Made by a program: the position numbers and the translations under genes
Notes under the pieces: model-generated
Databases searched by the model: none
Seen by the model: the letters and a program-made list of their open reading frames with translations, nothing else
What the model was told of the DNA's origin: nothing
Shown: in pieces, positions 23,563-32,605 of the stretch
How positions within the stretch are numbered: position 1 is the stretch's first letter
Layout: every line of letters begins with the position of its first letter
Assembly: GCF_001509795.1 (NCBI RefSeq)
Contig: NZ_LLZN01000057.1
Span: 1-64,000, forward strand
DNA: 64,000 nt
Reading direction: 5' to 3'
Source of the DNA: Streptomyces sp. NRRL WC-3605
Lineage (GTDB): Bacteria; Actinomycetota; Actinomycetes; Streptomycetales; Streptomycetaceae

Positions 23563-24729
23563 TTACGAGTCGCCGAGGCCGCTGAGGACCGTCTCGGCCC
23601 GCTGCAGCACCTTCTGGTCCGCCTCCAGGTCGGGCGCGATGCCCCGGCCGTCCACGGTCCGCCCCGACGGGGTGCGGTAGTGGCCGACGGTCAGTTCGGC
23701 GACCGATCCGTCCGGCAGCCGGCTCGGCATCTGCACGGAGCCCTTGCCGAAGGTGCGGCTGCCCACGACGACGGCCCGGCCGCGGTCCTGGAGGGCGCCG
23801 GTGAGCAGCTCGGCGGCGCTCATCGTGCCGCCGTCGACCAGCGCGACGAGGGGCCGGCCGGTGTCGCCGCCGGGTGCGGCGTGCAGGGCGCGCTGGGCGC
23901 CGTCGACGTCGTAGGTGGCGACGAGCCCGCCGTCGAGAAAGGCGGAGGCGGCGGTGACGGCCTCGGTGACCAGGCCGCCGGAGTTGCCGCGCAGGTCGAG
24001 GACGACCCCGGCGGCGGAGGGCGCCCGGCGCAGGGCGGCGCGTACGGCGTTCCCGCTGCCCTTGGTGAAGGAGGCGATCCGGATGACGGTGACGCCGTCG
24101 GCGCCCTTCCGCACGGTGACCGGGTCGGTGGAGAGCCTCGCCCGGCGCAGGGTGAGCTCCCAGGCGTGCCCGTCGCGCTCCAGGCCCACCACGACGGACG
24201 TGCCGGCGGCCGCGTCCTCGGCGTCGCCTCTCAGTAAGGCGACGACCTCGCTGACGGGGCGGCCCTCGACCGGCGCGCCGTCGACAGTGCGCAGCCGGTC
24301 CCCCACCTCGATGCCGGCCTCGGCTGCGGGCGAGCCCGCGCGCACCTTCGTCACCTCGACGCCGCCGTCGCGCTGGCGCCGGGCCCACAGCCCGACCCCG
24401 GTGTACCGGCCGTCGAGGGCCTCCTGGAACTCCTCGTACTCGCCGCGGGAGTAGACGGCGCCCCAGCGGTCGCCGCTGCGGCTGACCGCCCGTTCGGCGG
24501 CCTCCACGGGGGACTTGCCGGCGGCCATGGCGTCGGCGGCGGCCGCGGCGACGTCCTCGTGCCGGGGCCCGGGGCCCGCCGAACGGGCGGCGCCGGACGG
24601 GGACTTCCGCTCGGGTCCGGGCAGGGAGCCGGTCGCCGCACCGGCGACGAGCACGCTCGCGAACACCAATGTCAGGGCGGCCCCGCGGCCGAAGCGGCGG
24701 GGCTGACAGAACAGGTCACGGCCTGACAT
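23563..24729 (-). CDS. S41-family C-terminal processing peptidase (CtpA-like), membrane-anchored
   Basis: A 388-residue protease with one N-terminal transmembrane segment (about 15-35, [18 protein letters not shown]). A PDZ domain follows (about 100-190; [41 protein letters not shown]) and then the S41 catalytic domain. S304 in [11 protein letters not shown] and K329 in FGKGSVQ give the expected Ser/Lys dyad spaced by 25 residues. It degrades or trims exported proteins. It lies between ftsX and smpB, a conserved order, separated from ftsX by a hairpin. ATG at 24729 is preferred since the upstream extension is poorly coding. Confidence 0.88.
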   Translation of the reverse strand: MSGRDLFCQPRRFGRGAALTLVFASVLVAGAATGSLPGPERKSPSGAARSAGPGPRHEDVAAAAADAMAAGKSPVEAAERAVSRSGDRWGAVYSRGEYEEFQEALDGRYTGVGLWARRQRDGGVEVTKVRAGSPAAEAGIEVGDRLRTVDGAPVEGRPVSEVVALLRGDAEDAAAGTSVVVGLERDGHAWELTLRRARLSTDPVTVRKGADGVTVIRIASFTKGSGNAVRAALRRAPSAAGVVLDLRGNSGGLVTEAVTAASAFLDGGLVATYDVDGAQRALHAAPGGDTGRPLVALVDGGTMSAAELLTGALQDRGRAVVVGSRTFGKGSVQMPSRLPDGSVAELTVGHYRTPSGRTVDGRGIAPDLEADQKVLQRAETVLSGLGDS

Positions 24730-24754
24730 GCCGGTGAGTCTAGGACAACGCGAA

Positions 24755-24786
24755 GGGGCCGTACGGTCCGATCCCCGTACGGCCCC
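24755..24786 (-). terminator. Hairpin between ftsX and the S41 protease gene
   Basis: A perfect 12-bp stem (GGGGCCGTACGG with CCGTACGGCCCC) and 8-nt loop start 11 bp after the ftsX stop. It may end the ftsEX transcript or attenuate entry into the protease gene. Confidence 0.65.
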
Positions 24787-24797
24787 CTTGGCGTTGG

Positions 24798-25715
24798 TCA
24801 CACCTTGAGGTACTTGCGCAACGCGAAGAACGCCGCCAGCGCCGGCATCAGCAGGCTCGTCGCGAGGATGAGCGGCAGCTTGGTCAACACCGCGTCCCAG
24901 CCGATGAAGTTGATCAGATTGAGCTTCTCCGACAGGGCCAGGCCGTGGTCGATGATGAAGTACCGCGCGACCACCAGGAAGCCGCAGGCGACCGCTCCGC
25001 CGATGAGCCCGGCGACGGCGGCCTCCATGATGAACGGCGCCTGGATGTAGAAGCCGGAGGCGCCGACCAGGCGCATGATCCCGGTCTCGCGGCGGCGGCT
25101 GAACGCGGACACCCGGACGGTGTTGACGATCAGCATCAGCGCGACGACGAGCATCAGCGCCATCACCGCCCGCGCGGCCCAGTTCATGCCGTTGAGGAGC
25201 CCGAAGAGGTTGTCCAGGATGCCCTTCTGGTCCTGGACGGACTGCACGCCGTCCCGTCCGTCGAAGGCGGTGGCGACGACCTCGTACTTCTCGGGGTCCT
25301 TCAGCTTGATCCGGTACGACTCCTGCATCTGGTCCGGCGTCAGCGACGCGGCCAGCGGGGAGTCGCCGAACTGCTCCTTGTAGTGCTTGTACGCCTGGTC
25401 CTGGGACTCGTAGGTCACCTTGTCGACGACCGTCATCTTGCCCAGGTCGGCGCGGATCTCCTTCTTCTGGTCCTCGGTGACCGCGCCCTTGGCGCAGTTG
25501 GGGTCGGACTCCGCGTCGCTCTTGTTGCAGAGGAAGACGGAGACGTTGACCTTGTCGTACCAGTAGCCCTTCATCGTGTTGACCTGGTCGCTCATCAGGA
25601 GCGACCCGCCGAACAGGGCGAGCGACAGGGCGACGGAGACGATGACGGCGAACGTCATCGTCAGGTTGCGGCGGAGACCGACACCGATCTCGGAGAGTAC
25701 GAACTGGGCGCGCAT
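24798..25715 (-). CDS. ftsX: Cell division protein FtsX
   Basis: A 305-residue permease-like protein. A cytoplasmic start (MRAQFVLSEIGVGLRRN) is followed by TM1 (about 20-40). A large extracytoplasmic loop of about 130 residues (50-180) contains a two-Cys segment, CNKSDAESDPNC. Three more TM segments near 185-305 include the FtsX-domain signature AFSRRRETGIMRLVGASGFYIQAPFIMEA. FtsEX couples ATP hydrolysis to peptidoglycan hydrolase activation at the septum or during sporulation. It follows ftsE by 37 bp in one operon. Confidence 0.95.
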   Translation of the reverse strand: MRAQFVLSEIGVGLRRNLTMTFAVIVSVALSLALFGGSLLMSDQVNTMKGYWYDKVNVSVFLCNKSDAESDPNCAKGAVTEDQKKEIRADLGKMTVVDKVTYESQDQAYKHYKEQFGDSPLAASLTPDQMQESYRIKLKDPEKYEVVATAFDGRDGVQSVQDQKGILDNLFGLLNGMNWAARAVMALMLVVALMLIVNTVRVSAFSRRRETGIMRLVGASGFYIQAPFIMEAAVAGLIGGAVACGFLVVARYFIIDHGLALSEKLNLINFIGWDAVLTKLPLILATSLLMPALAAFFALRKYLKV

Positions 25716-25752
25716 GGCGTCTCTTTCAGGCCTTTCCGTGGACTGGTACGGG

Positions 25753-26442
25753 TCAGTGCTGGTAGCCGTAGACGCCGCGTGCCTGGTCGCGGACGAGGCG
25801 GCCCTTCTCCAGCTCGATGACGCGCTTGCGCATCTGGTCCACGATGTTCTGATCGTGCGTGGCCATGACGACCGTCGTGCCGGTCCGGTTGATCCGGTCC
25901 AGCAGCTTCATGATGCCGACGGAGGTCTGCGGGTCGAGGTTGCCGGTGGGCTCGTCGCAGATGAGCAGCTTGGGGCGGTTCACGAAGGCACGGGCGATCG
26001 CCACGCGCTGCTGCTCACCACCGGACAGCTCGCCCGGCATCCGGTCCTCCTTGCCGCCGAGTCCGACCAGGTCGAGCACCTGCGGCACGGACTTGCGGAT
26101 CTCGCCGCGCGACTTGCCGATGACCTCCTGCGCGAAGGCGACGTTCTCGCCGACGGTCTTGTTGGGCAGGAGGCGGAAGTCCTGGAACACCGTCCCCAAC
26201 TGGCGGCGGATCTGCGGCACCTTCCAGTTGGAGACGCGGGCGAGGTCCTTGCCCAGGACGTGCACCTGGCCGTGGCTGCACCGCTCCTCGCGGAGGATGA
26301 GCCGCAGGAAGGTGGACTTTCCGGAGCCGGAGGACCCCACGAGGAAGACGAACTCGCCCTTCTCCACTTCCAGGGAGACATCCCTGAGTGCGGGGCGGGT
26401 CTGCTTGGGGTAGACCTTGGAGACGTTGTCGAATCGGATCAC
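25753..26442 (-). CDS. ftsE: Cell division ATP-binding protein FtsE
   Basis: A 229-residue ABC ATPase. Walker A is GSSGSGKST (about 36-44), the Q-loop is VFQDFRLL, the signature is [14 protein letters not shown], Walker B is [12 protein letters not shown], and MATHD is the switch His. The NLDP segment after Walker B and the [10 protein letters not shown] segment are typical of FtsE. The true start is GTG at 26442 ([12 protein letters not shown]); a longer open frame upstream is not coding. It energises FtsX. Confidence 0.96.
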   Translation of the reverse strand: MIRFDNVSKVYPKQTRPALRDVSLEVEKGEFVFLVGSSGSGKSTFLRLILREERCSHGQVHVLGKDLARVSNWKVPQIRRQLGTVFQDFRLLPNKTVGENVAFAQEVIGKSRGEIRKSVPQVLDLVGLGGKEDRMPGELSGGEQQRVAIARAFVNRPKLLICDEPTGNLDPQTSVGIMKLLDRINRTGTTVVMATHDQNIVDQMRKRVIELEKGRLVRDQARGVYGYQH

Positions 26443-26680
26443 GGATGCACCACGGGTCGCCGGGGGTAGGTGAGCGTGACCATACGCGAACCGGGCCGGG
26501 GAGCGCAGGCACCGTAGGGGTTGTGTAAAGGGTTGTGCGCATTTGTACCGGTGCCCGCTACGCCCTGAGAGAGCGCCCGCGCCCTTTGCGGGGGAACCTG
26601 GCAGAGTAGGGAGAGAGGGGAACGTATCCGGGACCGGACCCGTTGAACCTCTCGGAGGTACAGCGCGAGGAGGGTGGCGC

Positions 26681-26872
26681 ATGACGTACGACCGGTTGGT
26701 GTGCGCGAACTGCGCCGCACCCGTGAGCGAGGGCCGCTGCCCCGTCTGCCGGGCGAACCGCCAGCGGCTCCAGCAGGAGAACCCGTTCGCGGGCCTGAAC
26801 CCGATCGCGCTGGTCGCCCTGCTCGCGGTGCTGATCGCGGCAGTGGCCCTGCTGGCCCACCAGACGGTGTGA
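26681..26872 (+). CDS. Small zinc-ribbon-like membrane protein (63 aa)
   Basis: A 63-residue protein with two CxxC knuckles (CANC at residues 8-11 and CPVC near 21-24), likely a small zinc ribbon. The C-terminal half is hydrophobic ([24 protein letters not shown]) and would form a single membrane anchor. AGGAGGG lies upstream of ATG at 26681. It is divergent from ftsE and followed by a very strong bidirectional terminator. Function unknown. Confidence 0.75.
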   Translation: MTYDRLVCANCAAPVSEGRCPVCRANRQRLQQENPFAGLNPIALVALLAVLIAAVALLAHQTV

Positions 26873-26902
26873 GGCACCGCCTCCCCCACGAACCGACATG
26901 AC

Positions 26903-26937
26903 GAGGGGCCCGGAGCGAAGATCGCTCCGGGCCCCTC
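26903..26937. terminator. Very strong bidirectional terminator
   Basis: A perfect 16-bp stem (GAGGGGCCCGGAGCGA with its complement) and an AGA loop lie between the convergent zinc-ribbon gene and the LAETG protein gene. Confidence 0.92.
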
Positions 26938-26981
26938 GGCCGTAAGGCGCTGCTCACGCGGTGTGCGCGGGACGGCTACCG

Positions 26982-27581
26982 TCAGGCAGCGGCACCGCCA
27001 CGGCCGCCCACGAGGCGCGGCAGGAAGCGGAAGCCGACACCGCCGGCGATCATGGTGGCGGCGCCGACCAGCAGGAACGTGGTCTGCGCGGCACCCGTCT
27101 CGGCCAGCTCGGCGCCGCCGCCCTGGGCGGTGGTGCTGGTGCCGGTGGCGGCCGAACCGGTGTCGGTCAGGGAGGAGGAGCCCTCCTCCTGGGTGGACGT
27201 GCCACCGTCGGGGTCGGCGTTGTTGCCGCCGCCGTTGCCGTTGCCGTTCCCGCCGCCGTTGCCGTTCCCGTTGCCCGGGTTGGACGGCTCGTCGGTGGGC
27301 TCGGCCGGGTCGGTCGGCTCCTGCGGCTCCGTCGGCTCCTCGGTGGGCTCCGTCGGGATGGTGGGCTCTTCGGTCGGCGGGTCCGTGGGGACCTCGGTGG
27401 GCGGGTCCGTCGGCTCCTCGGTGGGCGGGGTGGTCGGGTCCTCGTCACCGCAGAGGATGCCGAGGATGCAGTCCTCGGTCTCGGCGGCGGAGGCGGCGCC
27501 CGCGGCGGTCAGCGAGGCGCCGGCCGCGATCACGGCACCGGCGGCGAGGCGCGCGATACGGATCCGCGTCTTCTTGGTCAT
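26982..27581 (-). CDS. LAETG-type sortase-anchored surface protein
   Basis: A 199-residue exported protein. The signal peptide is [28 protein letters not shown] (to about residue 34). A short Cys pair follows ([13 protein letters not shown]), then a proline-rich stalk of [13 protein letters not shown] repeats and an Asn-Gly-rich linker. The C-terminal wall-sorting signal is LAETG, a hydrophobic stretch ([18 protein letters not shown]) and a basic tail. Streptomyces class E sortases favour LAxTG. The protein is mostly stalk with little folded domain, so it may be a wall spacer or adhesin-like coat. ATG at 27581 follows GGGGGTAG. Confidence 0.82.
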   Translation of the reverse strand: MTKKTRIRIARLAAGAVIAAGASLTAAGAASAAETEDCILGILCGDEDPTTPPTEEPTDPPTEVPTDPPTEEPTIPTEPTEEPTEPQEPTDPAEPTDEPSNPGNGNGNGGGNGNGNGGGNNADPDGGTSTQEEGSSSLTDTGSAATGTSTTAQGGGAELAETGAAQTTFLLVGAATMIAGGVGFRFLPRLVGGRGGAAA

Positions 27582-27828
27582 CAGGTTGCTACCCCCAGTA
27601 GCTGAATCGTCGGTGAGGCGGCGTTCAGGGGCCGGCCGTGATCGACGGAGGTAACGCAACTCGAGCCCCCCGGTTCACATGCGCCCCAGAAATACGCATG
27701 CCACGCTTCACCTTTCCCATTTTTCAAGAACACGTCAAGGCCGTTGCGGGCGCGATGTCCAACTACGGGCTTTTTACTAGGGGTTGGAAGCTGTGAGTGT
27801 GATGTAAAACCCAGACATGCAGGCACAC
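27582..27828. promoter_or_regulatory. Intergenic region upstream of the LAETG protein gene
   Basis: This 247-bp stretch, AT-richer than its surroundings, separates the LAETG gene from the prfB terminator. No ORF or motif with clear function was found. It should contain the promoter of the LAETG gene. Confidence 0.5.
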
Positions 27829-27865
27829 AAAAGGCAACTGCCGCCGGATGGGCGGCAGTTGCCTT
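27829..27865 (-). terminator. Intrinsic terminator of prfB
   Basis: A perfect 15-bp stem (AAGGCAACTGCCGCC with its complement) and 5-nt loop GGATG are followed on the minus strand by TTTT. It lies 18 bp past the prfB stop. Confidence 0.93.
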
Positions 27866-27883
27866 GTCGACAAAGGGCTTCTC

Positions 27884-28990
27884 TTACTTCTCCTGCTGCT
27901 TGCGCCAGCGAATCCCGGCCTCCAGGAAGCCGTCGATCTCGCCGTTGAAGACGGCCTCGGGGTTGCCGACCTCGTACTCGGTCCGCAGGTCCTTGACCAT
28001 CTGGTACGGGTGCAGCACGTACGACCGCATCTGGTTGCCCCAGGAGTTGCCGCCGTCGCCCTTGAGGGCGTCCATCTTGGCCTGCTCCTCCTGGCGGCGC
28101 CGCTCCAGCAGCTTGGCCTGGAGGACGTTCATCGCGGTGGCCTTGTTCTGGATCTGCGACCGCTCGTTCTGGCAGGAGACGACGATGCCGGTCGGGATGT
28201 GCGTCAGGCGCACGGCGGAGTCGGTGGTGTTGACGCCCTGTCCGCCGGGGCCCGAGGACCGGTACACGTCCACGCGCAGCTCGGACTCGTCGATCTCGAT
28301 GTGGTCGGTCTGCTCGACCACGGGCAGCACCTCGACGCCGGCGAACGACGTCTGGCGGCGGCCCTGGTTGTCGAACGGCGAGATGCGCACCAGCCGGTGC
28401 GTGCCCTGCTCGACCGAGAGGGTGCCGTAGGCGTACGGCACCTGCACGGCGAAGGTGGTCGACTTGATGCCGGCCTCCTCCGCGTACGAGGTCTCGTAGA
28501 TCTCGGTCTTGTAGCCGTGCTGCTCGGCCCAGCGCAGGTACATCCGCTGGAGCCGCTCCGCGAAGTCGGCGGCGTCGACGCCCCCGGCCTCCGCGCGGAT
28601 GTTGACGAGCGCCTCACGGGCGTCGTACTCACCGCTGAGGAGCGTGCGGACCTCCATCTCGTCCAGCGCCTTGCGGACGGCGGTGAGCTCGGACTCGGCC
28701 TCGGCGCGGGTGTCCGGGTCGTCCTCCTCCTCGGCCATCTCGAACAGCACGGCGAGATCGTCGATCCGCCCGCGCAGGGCCTCGGCCTTCCTCACCTCCG
28801 CCTGGAGGTGGGAGAGCTTGCTGGTGATCTTCTGCGCTTCGTCCGGGTTGTCCCACAGGGACGGCGCGGCCGCCTGCTCCTCGAGCACGGCGATGTCTGC
28901 CCTCAGCTTGTCGAGGTCCAGAACGGCCTCGATCGACTCCATGGTCGAGGAGAGGGACTTGAGCTCTTCGGATACATCGACGACTGCCAC
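27884..28990 (-). CDS. prfB: Peptide chain release factor 2
   Basis: A 368-residue class I release factor. The SPF tripeptide that reads UGA/UAA is in [15 protein letters not shown], and the catalytic GGQ loop is [16 protein letters not shown]. It contacts ribosome decoding and peptidyl-transferase centres to end translation. The frame is uninterrupted, so there is no programmed +1 frameshift at codon 26 as in E. coli. The GTG at 28990 sits only one base after GGAGG, an unusually tight spacing, but no other in-frame start fits the family N-terminus. Confidence 0.96.
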   Translation of the reverse strand: MAVVDVSEELKSLSSTMESIEAVLDLDKLRADIAVLEEQAAAPSLWDNPDEAQKITSKLSHLQAEVRKAEALRGRIDDLAVLFEMAEEEDDPDTRAEAESELTAVRKALDEMEVRTLLSGEYDAREALVNIRAEAGGVDAADFAERLQRMYLRWAEQHGYKTEIYETSYAEEAGIKSTTFAVQVPYAYGTLSVEQGTHRLVRISPFDNQGRRQTSFAGVEVLPVVEQTDHIEIDESELRVDVYRSSGPGGQGVNTTDSAVRLTHIPTGIVVSCQNERSQIQNKATAMNVLQAKLLERRRQEEQAKMDALKGDGGNSWGNQMRSYVLHPYQMVKDLRTEYEVGNPEAVFNGEIDGFLEAGIRWRKQQEK

Positions 28991-29071
28991 GCCTCCAGCG
29001 TAACGGCTCCGCCGGGCGGCGAGCTCCGGGTGCCGTACCCGCCGCTGGGCGCCCCGCCCGCGCGGAGCGGG

Positions 29072-30313
29072 TCAGGGCGTCGCGGGAGCCGTGGTGCGGG
29101 TGTCCCGGGGGGTCGCCCCGGCGTCGTCGTCCGAGACCGCCAGCCAGGTCCCCACGCCCGCCGCGGCCACCAGCACCACCGCGGCCCCGCCGAGCGCCAG
29201 CCGGCGCCGCCGGGTCGCGGCGCGGTGCCTGGCCGAGCCCGGGCGCGGGGCGCCCGCCGCGCGCGGCACCCGGGCCGTGCCGCGGGCGCCGCCGGCCAGC
29301 TCGTCCGGGGCCGGGACCCGCATGGAGGTGTGGGTGTCCCGGTTGGAGTCGGCGGGCCGGGCGCCCGGCACCAGCGGCACCGCGCCCCGGCGCCGGACCC
29401 GCTCCTGCGCCGGGCCGGCCGGGCCGGCGGCCGGGGCCTCGTCCTCCTCCGGCTCCCCGTCGGGCTCGTCCACGTCGAGCGGCGGCATCCCGGCGACCAG
29501 CGGCAGCAGCTCGCGCAGCCGCGCCCCCAGCTCGGAGGCGCGCAGCCGGGATGCGGGGGCCTTGGCCAGGCACTGGACGATCAGCTGCCACAGCTCGTCG
29601 GGGATGCCGGGCAGCGGCGCCACCGTCTCCGTGACGTGGCGGCGCAGCACCGCGCCGGGGTGGCCGCCGCCGAACGGGGTGAAGCCGGCCAGCAGCTCGT
29701 ACAGGACGGTGGCGAGGGCGTAGATGTCCACCGCCGCGCGGGGCGGCAGGCCCTCGACGATCTCCGGGGCCAGGTAGTCCGGGGTGCCGATGATCTTCGT
29801 GGCGCGGGTGCGGCGCGGGGAGTCGATGAGCTTGGCCACGCCGAAGTCGGTCAGCAGGGCCGGGTGGGCACCGCCGGGGCCGAGGGGGCCCTGCATGTCC
29901 AGCAGGATGTTCTCCGGCTTCACGTCCCGGTGGACGACGCCGGCCGCGTGGGCCGCCGCCAGGCCGTCGGCGACGTCGGCGACGATCGCGACGGCCGCCT
30001 CGGGCGCGAGCCTGCGGTCCCGGTCGAGCCGGGTGCGCAGGTCGGTGCCGCGGACCAGGTCCATGACGAGGGCGAGGTCGTTGCCGTCGACCACCAGGTC
30101 GCGGACGGAGACGACGTTCGGGTGCTCGAGGCCGAGCAGGGCGGTGCGCTCCTGCACGAACCGCCCGACGAGTTCCTGGTCGGAGGCGAGGTCCTCGCGC
30201 AGCAGCTTGACGGCGACGGGGCCCTCCGGTCCCTCGCCCAGCCACACCGTGCCGGCGCTGCCCCGCCCCAGGATCTGGTTGGCGGTGTACCGGCTGCCGA
30301 TCTTCCGTGCCAA
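29072..30313 (-). CDS. pkaB: Membrane Ser/Thr protein kinase (PkaB-like)
   Basis: A 413-residue Hanks-type kinase. The glycine-rich loop is LGRGSAGTVW (15-24), the catalytic Lys is K36, HRDVKPEN spans 128-135, DFG is 156-158, and GTPDYLAPE is the activation-segment end. A disordered acidic/Pro-rich linker (about 270-375) leads to one transmembrane helix (LALGGAAVVLVAAAGVGTWLAV) and a very short outer tail, so there is no sensor domain. The TTG start at 30313 follows GTAGGAG at good spacing. It pairs with the kinase upstream, matching the pkaA-pkaB pair of S. coelicolor. Confidence 0.88.
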   Translation of the reverse strand: MARKIGSRYTANQILGRGSAGTVWLGEGPEGPVAVKLLREDLASDQELVGRFVQERTALLGLEHPNVVSVRDLVVDGNDLALVMDLVRGTDLRTRLDRDRRLAPEAAVAIVADVADGLAAAHAAGVVHRDVKPENILLDMQGPLGPGGAHPALLTDFGVAKLIDSPRRTRATKIIGTPDYLAPEIVEGLPPRAAVDIYALATVLYELLAGFTPFGGGHPGAVLRRHVTETVAPLPGIPDELWQLIVQCLAKAPASRLRASELGARLRELLPLVAGMPPLDVDEPDGEPEEDEAPAAGPAGPAQERVRRRGAVPLVPGARPADSNRDTHTSMRVPAPDELAGGARGTARVPRAAGAPRPGSARHRAATRRRRLALGGAAVVLVAAAGVGTWLAVSDDDAGATPRDTRTTAPATP

Positions 30314-30491
30314 GACTGCTCCTACCGACGCGTTGTGCCGCCGCTGCGTCCTCCCGGGGGCCGACCCCCGGACCCCCAGCCGACAGACCCTGGGAACCCC
30401 CGGTCGACAAAACTACGCGGTCGGACGGCCGGCCTTCACCGCGGAGGCGGAAATCACCCACCGGGTGTCGACAAATCTCCAGACACGCGAA

Positions 30492-30524
30492 GGCCGTACG
30501 GTCCCCGGTGGGGTCCGTACGGCC
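30492..30524 (-). terminator. Terminator between the two kinase genes
   Basis: The stem GGCCGTACGG with CCGTACGGCC is extended by CCCC/GGGG after one mismatch. It lies 26 bp past the stop of the upstream kinase gene, so the second kinase gene probably has its own promoter within 30314-30491. Confidence 0.8.
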
Positions 30525-30549
30525 GTCAGCGGTCGTCGTCGGGGGAGGG

Positions 30550-32247
30550 TCAGCCGGTGCCGGAGCCGCCGCCCGAGCTCCCGCCGAGCTCGCCGATCCA
30601 GTCGGTGACCGTGCCGAACCAGCTGCTGAGCTGCTCCCAGTAACCCTTGCCGGTGCCGATCCACTCCTGCAGCGGGCTCAGCTCCCAGACCAGCCAGCCG
30701 GCGACGAAGAGGATGACGATCGTGAACAGGCATCCCTTCAGGCAGCCGAGGCCCGGGATGCGCATCGGGTTGGCGCCGCGGCGGCGCGGCTCACGCGGCT
30801 CGCGCTGCGGGCGCTGCGGCTCGGGCGCGTAGCGCTGCGGGGGCTGCTGCGGCTGGCGCGGCGGCGCGTACGGCTGCGGCTGGTGCTGCTGCGGCTGCGT
30901 GTAGCCGCCCTGCCGGCCGCGCTGCGGCGGGCGTTGCTGCGGCTGCTGGTGCTGCGGGGGCTGCTGGGGCTGCTGGGGCTGCGGCTGGGGGCGTGCCACC
31001 TGCCGCTGCGGGCGGCGGCGCAGGGGGTCCTGGTTGGGGTCGAGGTACTGGACCTGGGTCTGCTCGTTGCGGTCCCGGGCGGCGCGCAGCTGGTTCTGCC
31101 AGGGGTGCGGGTCCTCGGGGCCGGGCCCGCCGGGCGGTCCCTGCGGCACCGGCGGCATCACCGCCGTCGGGTCGGCCGCGCCGCGCCCGCCCGTGTTCGG
31201 CAGGACGGCGGTGGGGTCGGCGGCGCCGGGGGCGCCCGTGTTCGGCAGGAAGCTGGTCGCGGCGTTGGGGTCGAAGGAGCCCGCGCCGTGCGGCAGCACC
31301 TGGGTGGGGTCGGCCGAGCCCGGCACGGTGGCCGGGGCGGGGTCCGGGGCGAGGAGGGCGCCGACGCCCTCGGCGGCGGCGATCTGCGCGGAGTTCGCGT
31401 GCACGCCGATGCCCTCGGCGACGACGCGCAGGGCGCGGGCGAGGTTCTCGGCGCTGGGCCGGTCGTCGGGGTTCTTGCGCAGGCAGCGCTCGATGACGGT
31501 CCACAGCGGGTCGGGGACCGTGGAGGGGCGGCGCGGTTCGGCGCTGAGGTGCTGGTGCAGCACTTCGAGGGCGGAGCCCCCGCCGAACGGCGGACGTCCG
31601 GTGACCAGCTCGTACAGCAGGATGCCGGCGCCGTAGATGTCGACGGCGGAGGTCTGCGGGTGGCCCTCGGCGGACTCGGGCGCGACGTAGGCGGGCGTCC
31701 CGACGAACTCGTGGGTGCGGGTCAGACCCGGGGAGTCGGCGAGGCGGGCGATGCCGAAGTCGGTGAGCAGCGGGTGCATCTCGCCGCCCTGCTGGCGCAG
31801 CAGGACGTTGGCGGGCTTCAGGTCGCGGTGGACGACGCCGTCGGCGTGGCTGGCGGCGAGCGCGTCGGCGATCTGGGCGGTGAGCAGGGAGGCCGCGACC
31901 GGGGTGAAGGGGCCGTTCTCCCGCAGGTAGCGGTGCAGGTCGGGGCCCTCGACGAGGTCCATGACCAGGGCCAGCAGCTCGCCCTCGACGACCAGGTCGC
32001 GGACCCGGACGATGTTGGGATGGGTCAGGCGCAGCAGCACGGACCGCTCGCGCAGGAAGCGCATGACGATGTCCGCGTCGCCGGCGAGCTCCTCCTTGAG
32101 GACCTTGATCGCGACCGTCTCGCCGGGCTGCCCCGGCACGGCCGCCTCGGCGCCCGCGGTCTCCCGCTGGCGGGCTCGCCAGACGGTCCCCGTGGCGCCG
32201 CGACCCAGCGGCTCCTCGAGGATGTACTTGCTGCCTACCGGCCGCAC
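30550..32247 (-). CDS. pkaA: Membrane Ser/Thr protein kinase (PkaA-like)
   Basis: A 565-residue kinase with LGRGATGTVW (14-23), catalytic K48 (VAIKVLKEE), HRDLKPANVLL, DFG and GTPAYVAPE. After the kinase domain (about 1-280) comes a 230-residue low-complexity linker with Thr-containing PNTG/DPTAV motifs, then a Gln/Pro-rich tract. A transmembrane helix (CLKGCLFTIVILFVAGWLVWEL, about 515-535) and a 30-residue Gly/Ser-rich outer tail end the protein. There are no PASTA repeats. GTG at 32247 follows GGGAG. The linker threonines are plausible autophosphorylation sites for the FHA protein encoded divergently. Confidence 0.88.
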   Translation of the reverse strand: MRPVGSKYILEEPLGRGATGTVWRARQRETAGAEAAVPGQPGETVAIKVLKEELAGDADIVMRFLRERSVLLRLTHPNIVRVRDLVVEGELLALVMDLVEGPDLHRYLRENGPFTPVAASLLTAQIADALAASHADGVVHRDLKPANVLLRQQGGEMHPLLTDFGIARLADSPGLTRTHEFVGTPAYVAPESAEGHPQTSAVDIYGAGILLYELVTGRPPFGGGSALEVLHQHLSAEPRRPSTVPDPLWTVIERCLRKNPDDRPSAENLARALRVVAEGIGVHANSAQIAAAEGVGALLAPDPAPATVPGSADPTQVLPHGAGSFDPNAATSFLPNTGAPGAADPTAVLPNTGGRGAADPTAVMPPVPQGPPGGPGPEDPHPWQNQLRAARDRNEQTQVQYLDPNQDPLRRRPQRQVARPQPQPQQPQQPPQHQQPQQRPPQRGRQGGYTQPQQHQPQPYAPPRQPQQPPQRYAPEPQRPQREPREPRRRGANPMRIPGLGCLKGCLFTIVILFVAGWLVWELSPLQEWIGTGKGYWEQLSSWFGTVTDWIGELGGSSGGGSGTG

Positions 32248-32605
32248 GTCGCGCTCCCTGCTGCTTGCCTACGTTCCGACCCACTGTAGTGCCGGGCCCC
32301 CGGGCACCGGCGGTCGTCATTCTGTGCGTCTTACGTACGGCCTCCCGTACATGTTCGAAGGAAAGACGCTCGGCTCCGTCCGGTGGTTGCCGCGAACGGA
32401 CGTGAGCGATCTCAAGTGATCACCGGCCGGGCCGTTGTCCGGCACTTTTACGGGCAGAGCCGACCAATCAAGATCACTTGCCTTCGGGCAGGGGGCGGGT
32501 TGTCGGTGGCAGGTGCGAGGATGCGGGGAGTACTGGCCGATGTGCTCGTGTGGGGTGGGGTGGTTCCGTGCCCGCGCCCGCGCGCAGAAGGGACCGCTGA
32601 CGCCG
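32248..32605. promoter_or_regulatory. Divergent promoter region between the PkaA-like kinase and the FHA-FtsK gene
   Basis: These 358 bp hold no convincing gene. A 9-bp inverted repeat, CAAGTGATC (32413-32421) and GATCACTTG (32472-32480), is separated by 50 bp; the two arms could be half-sites bound by one regulator with looping. AT-rich patches near 32330-32350 and 32450-32475 may be promoter elements. Confidence 0.5.

Noticed and set aside
27884..28990. Programmed +1 frameshift in prfB
   Set aside because: The reading frame is continuous with no in-frame TGA near codon 26, so no frameshift is needed.
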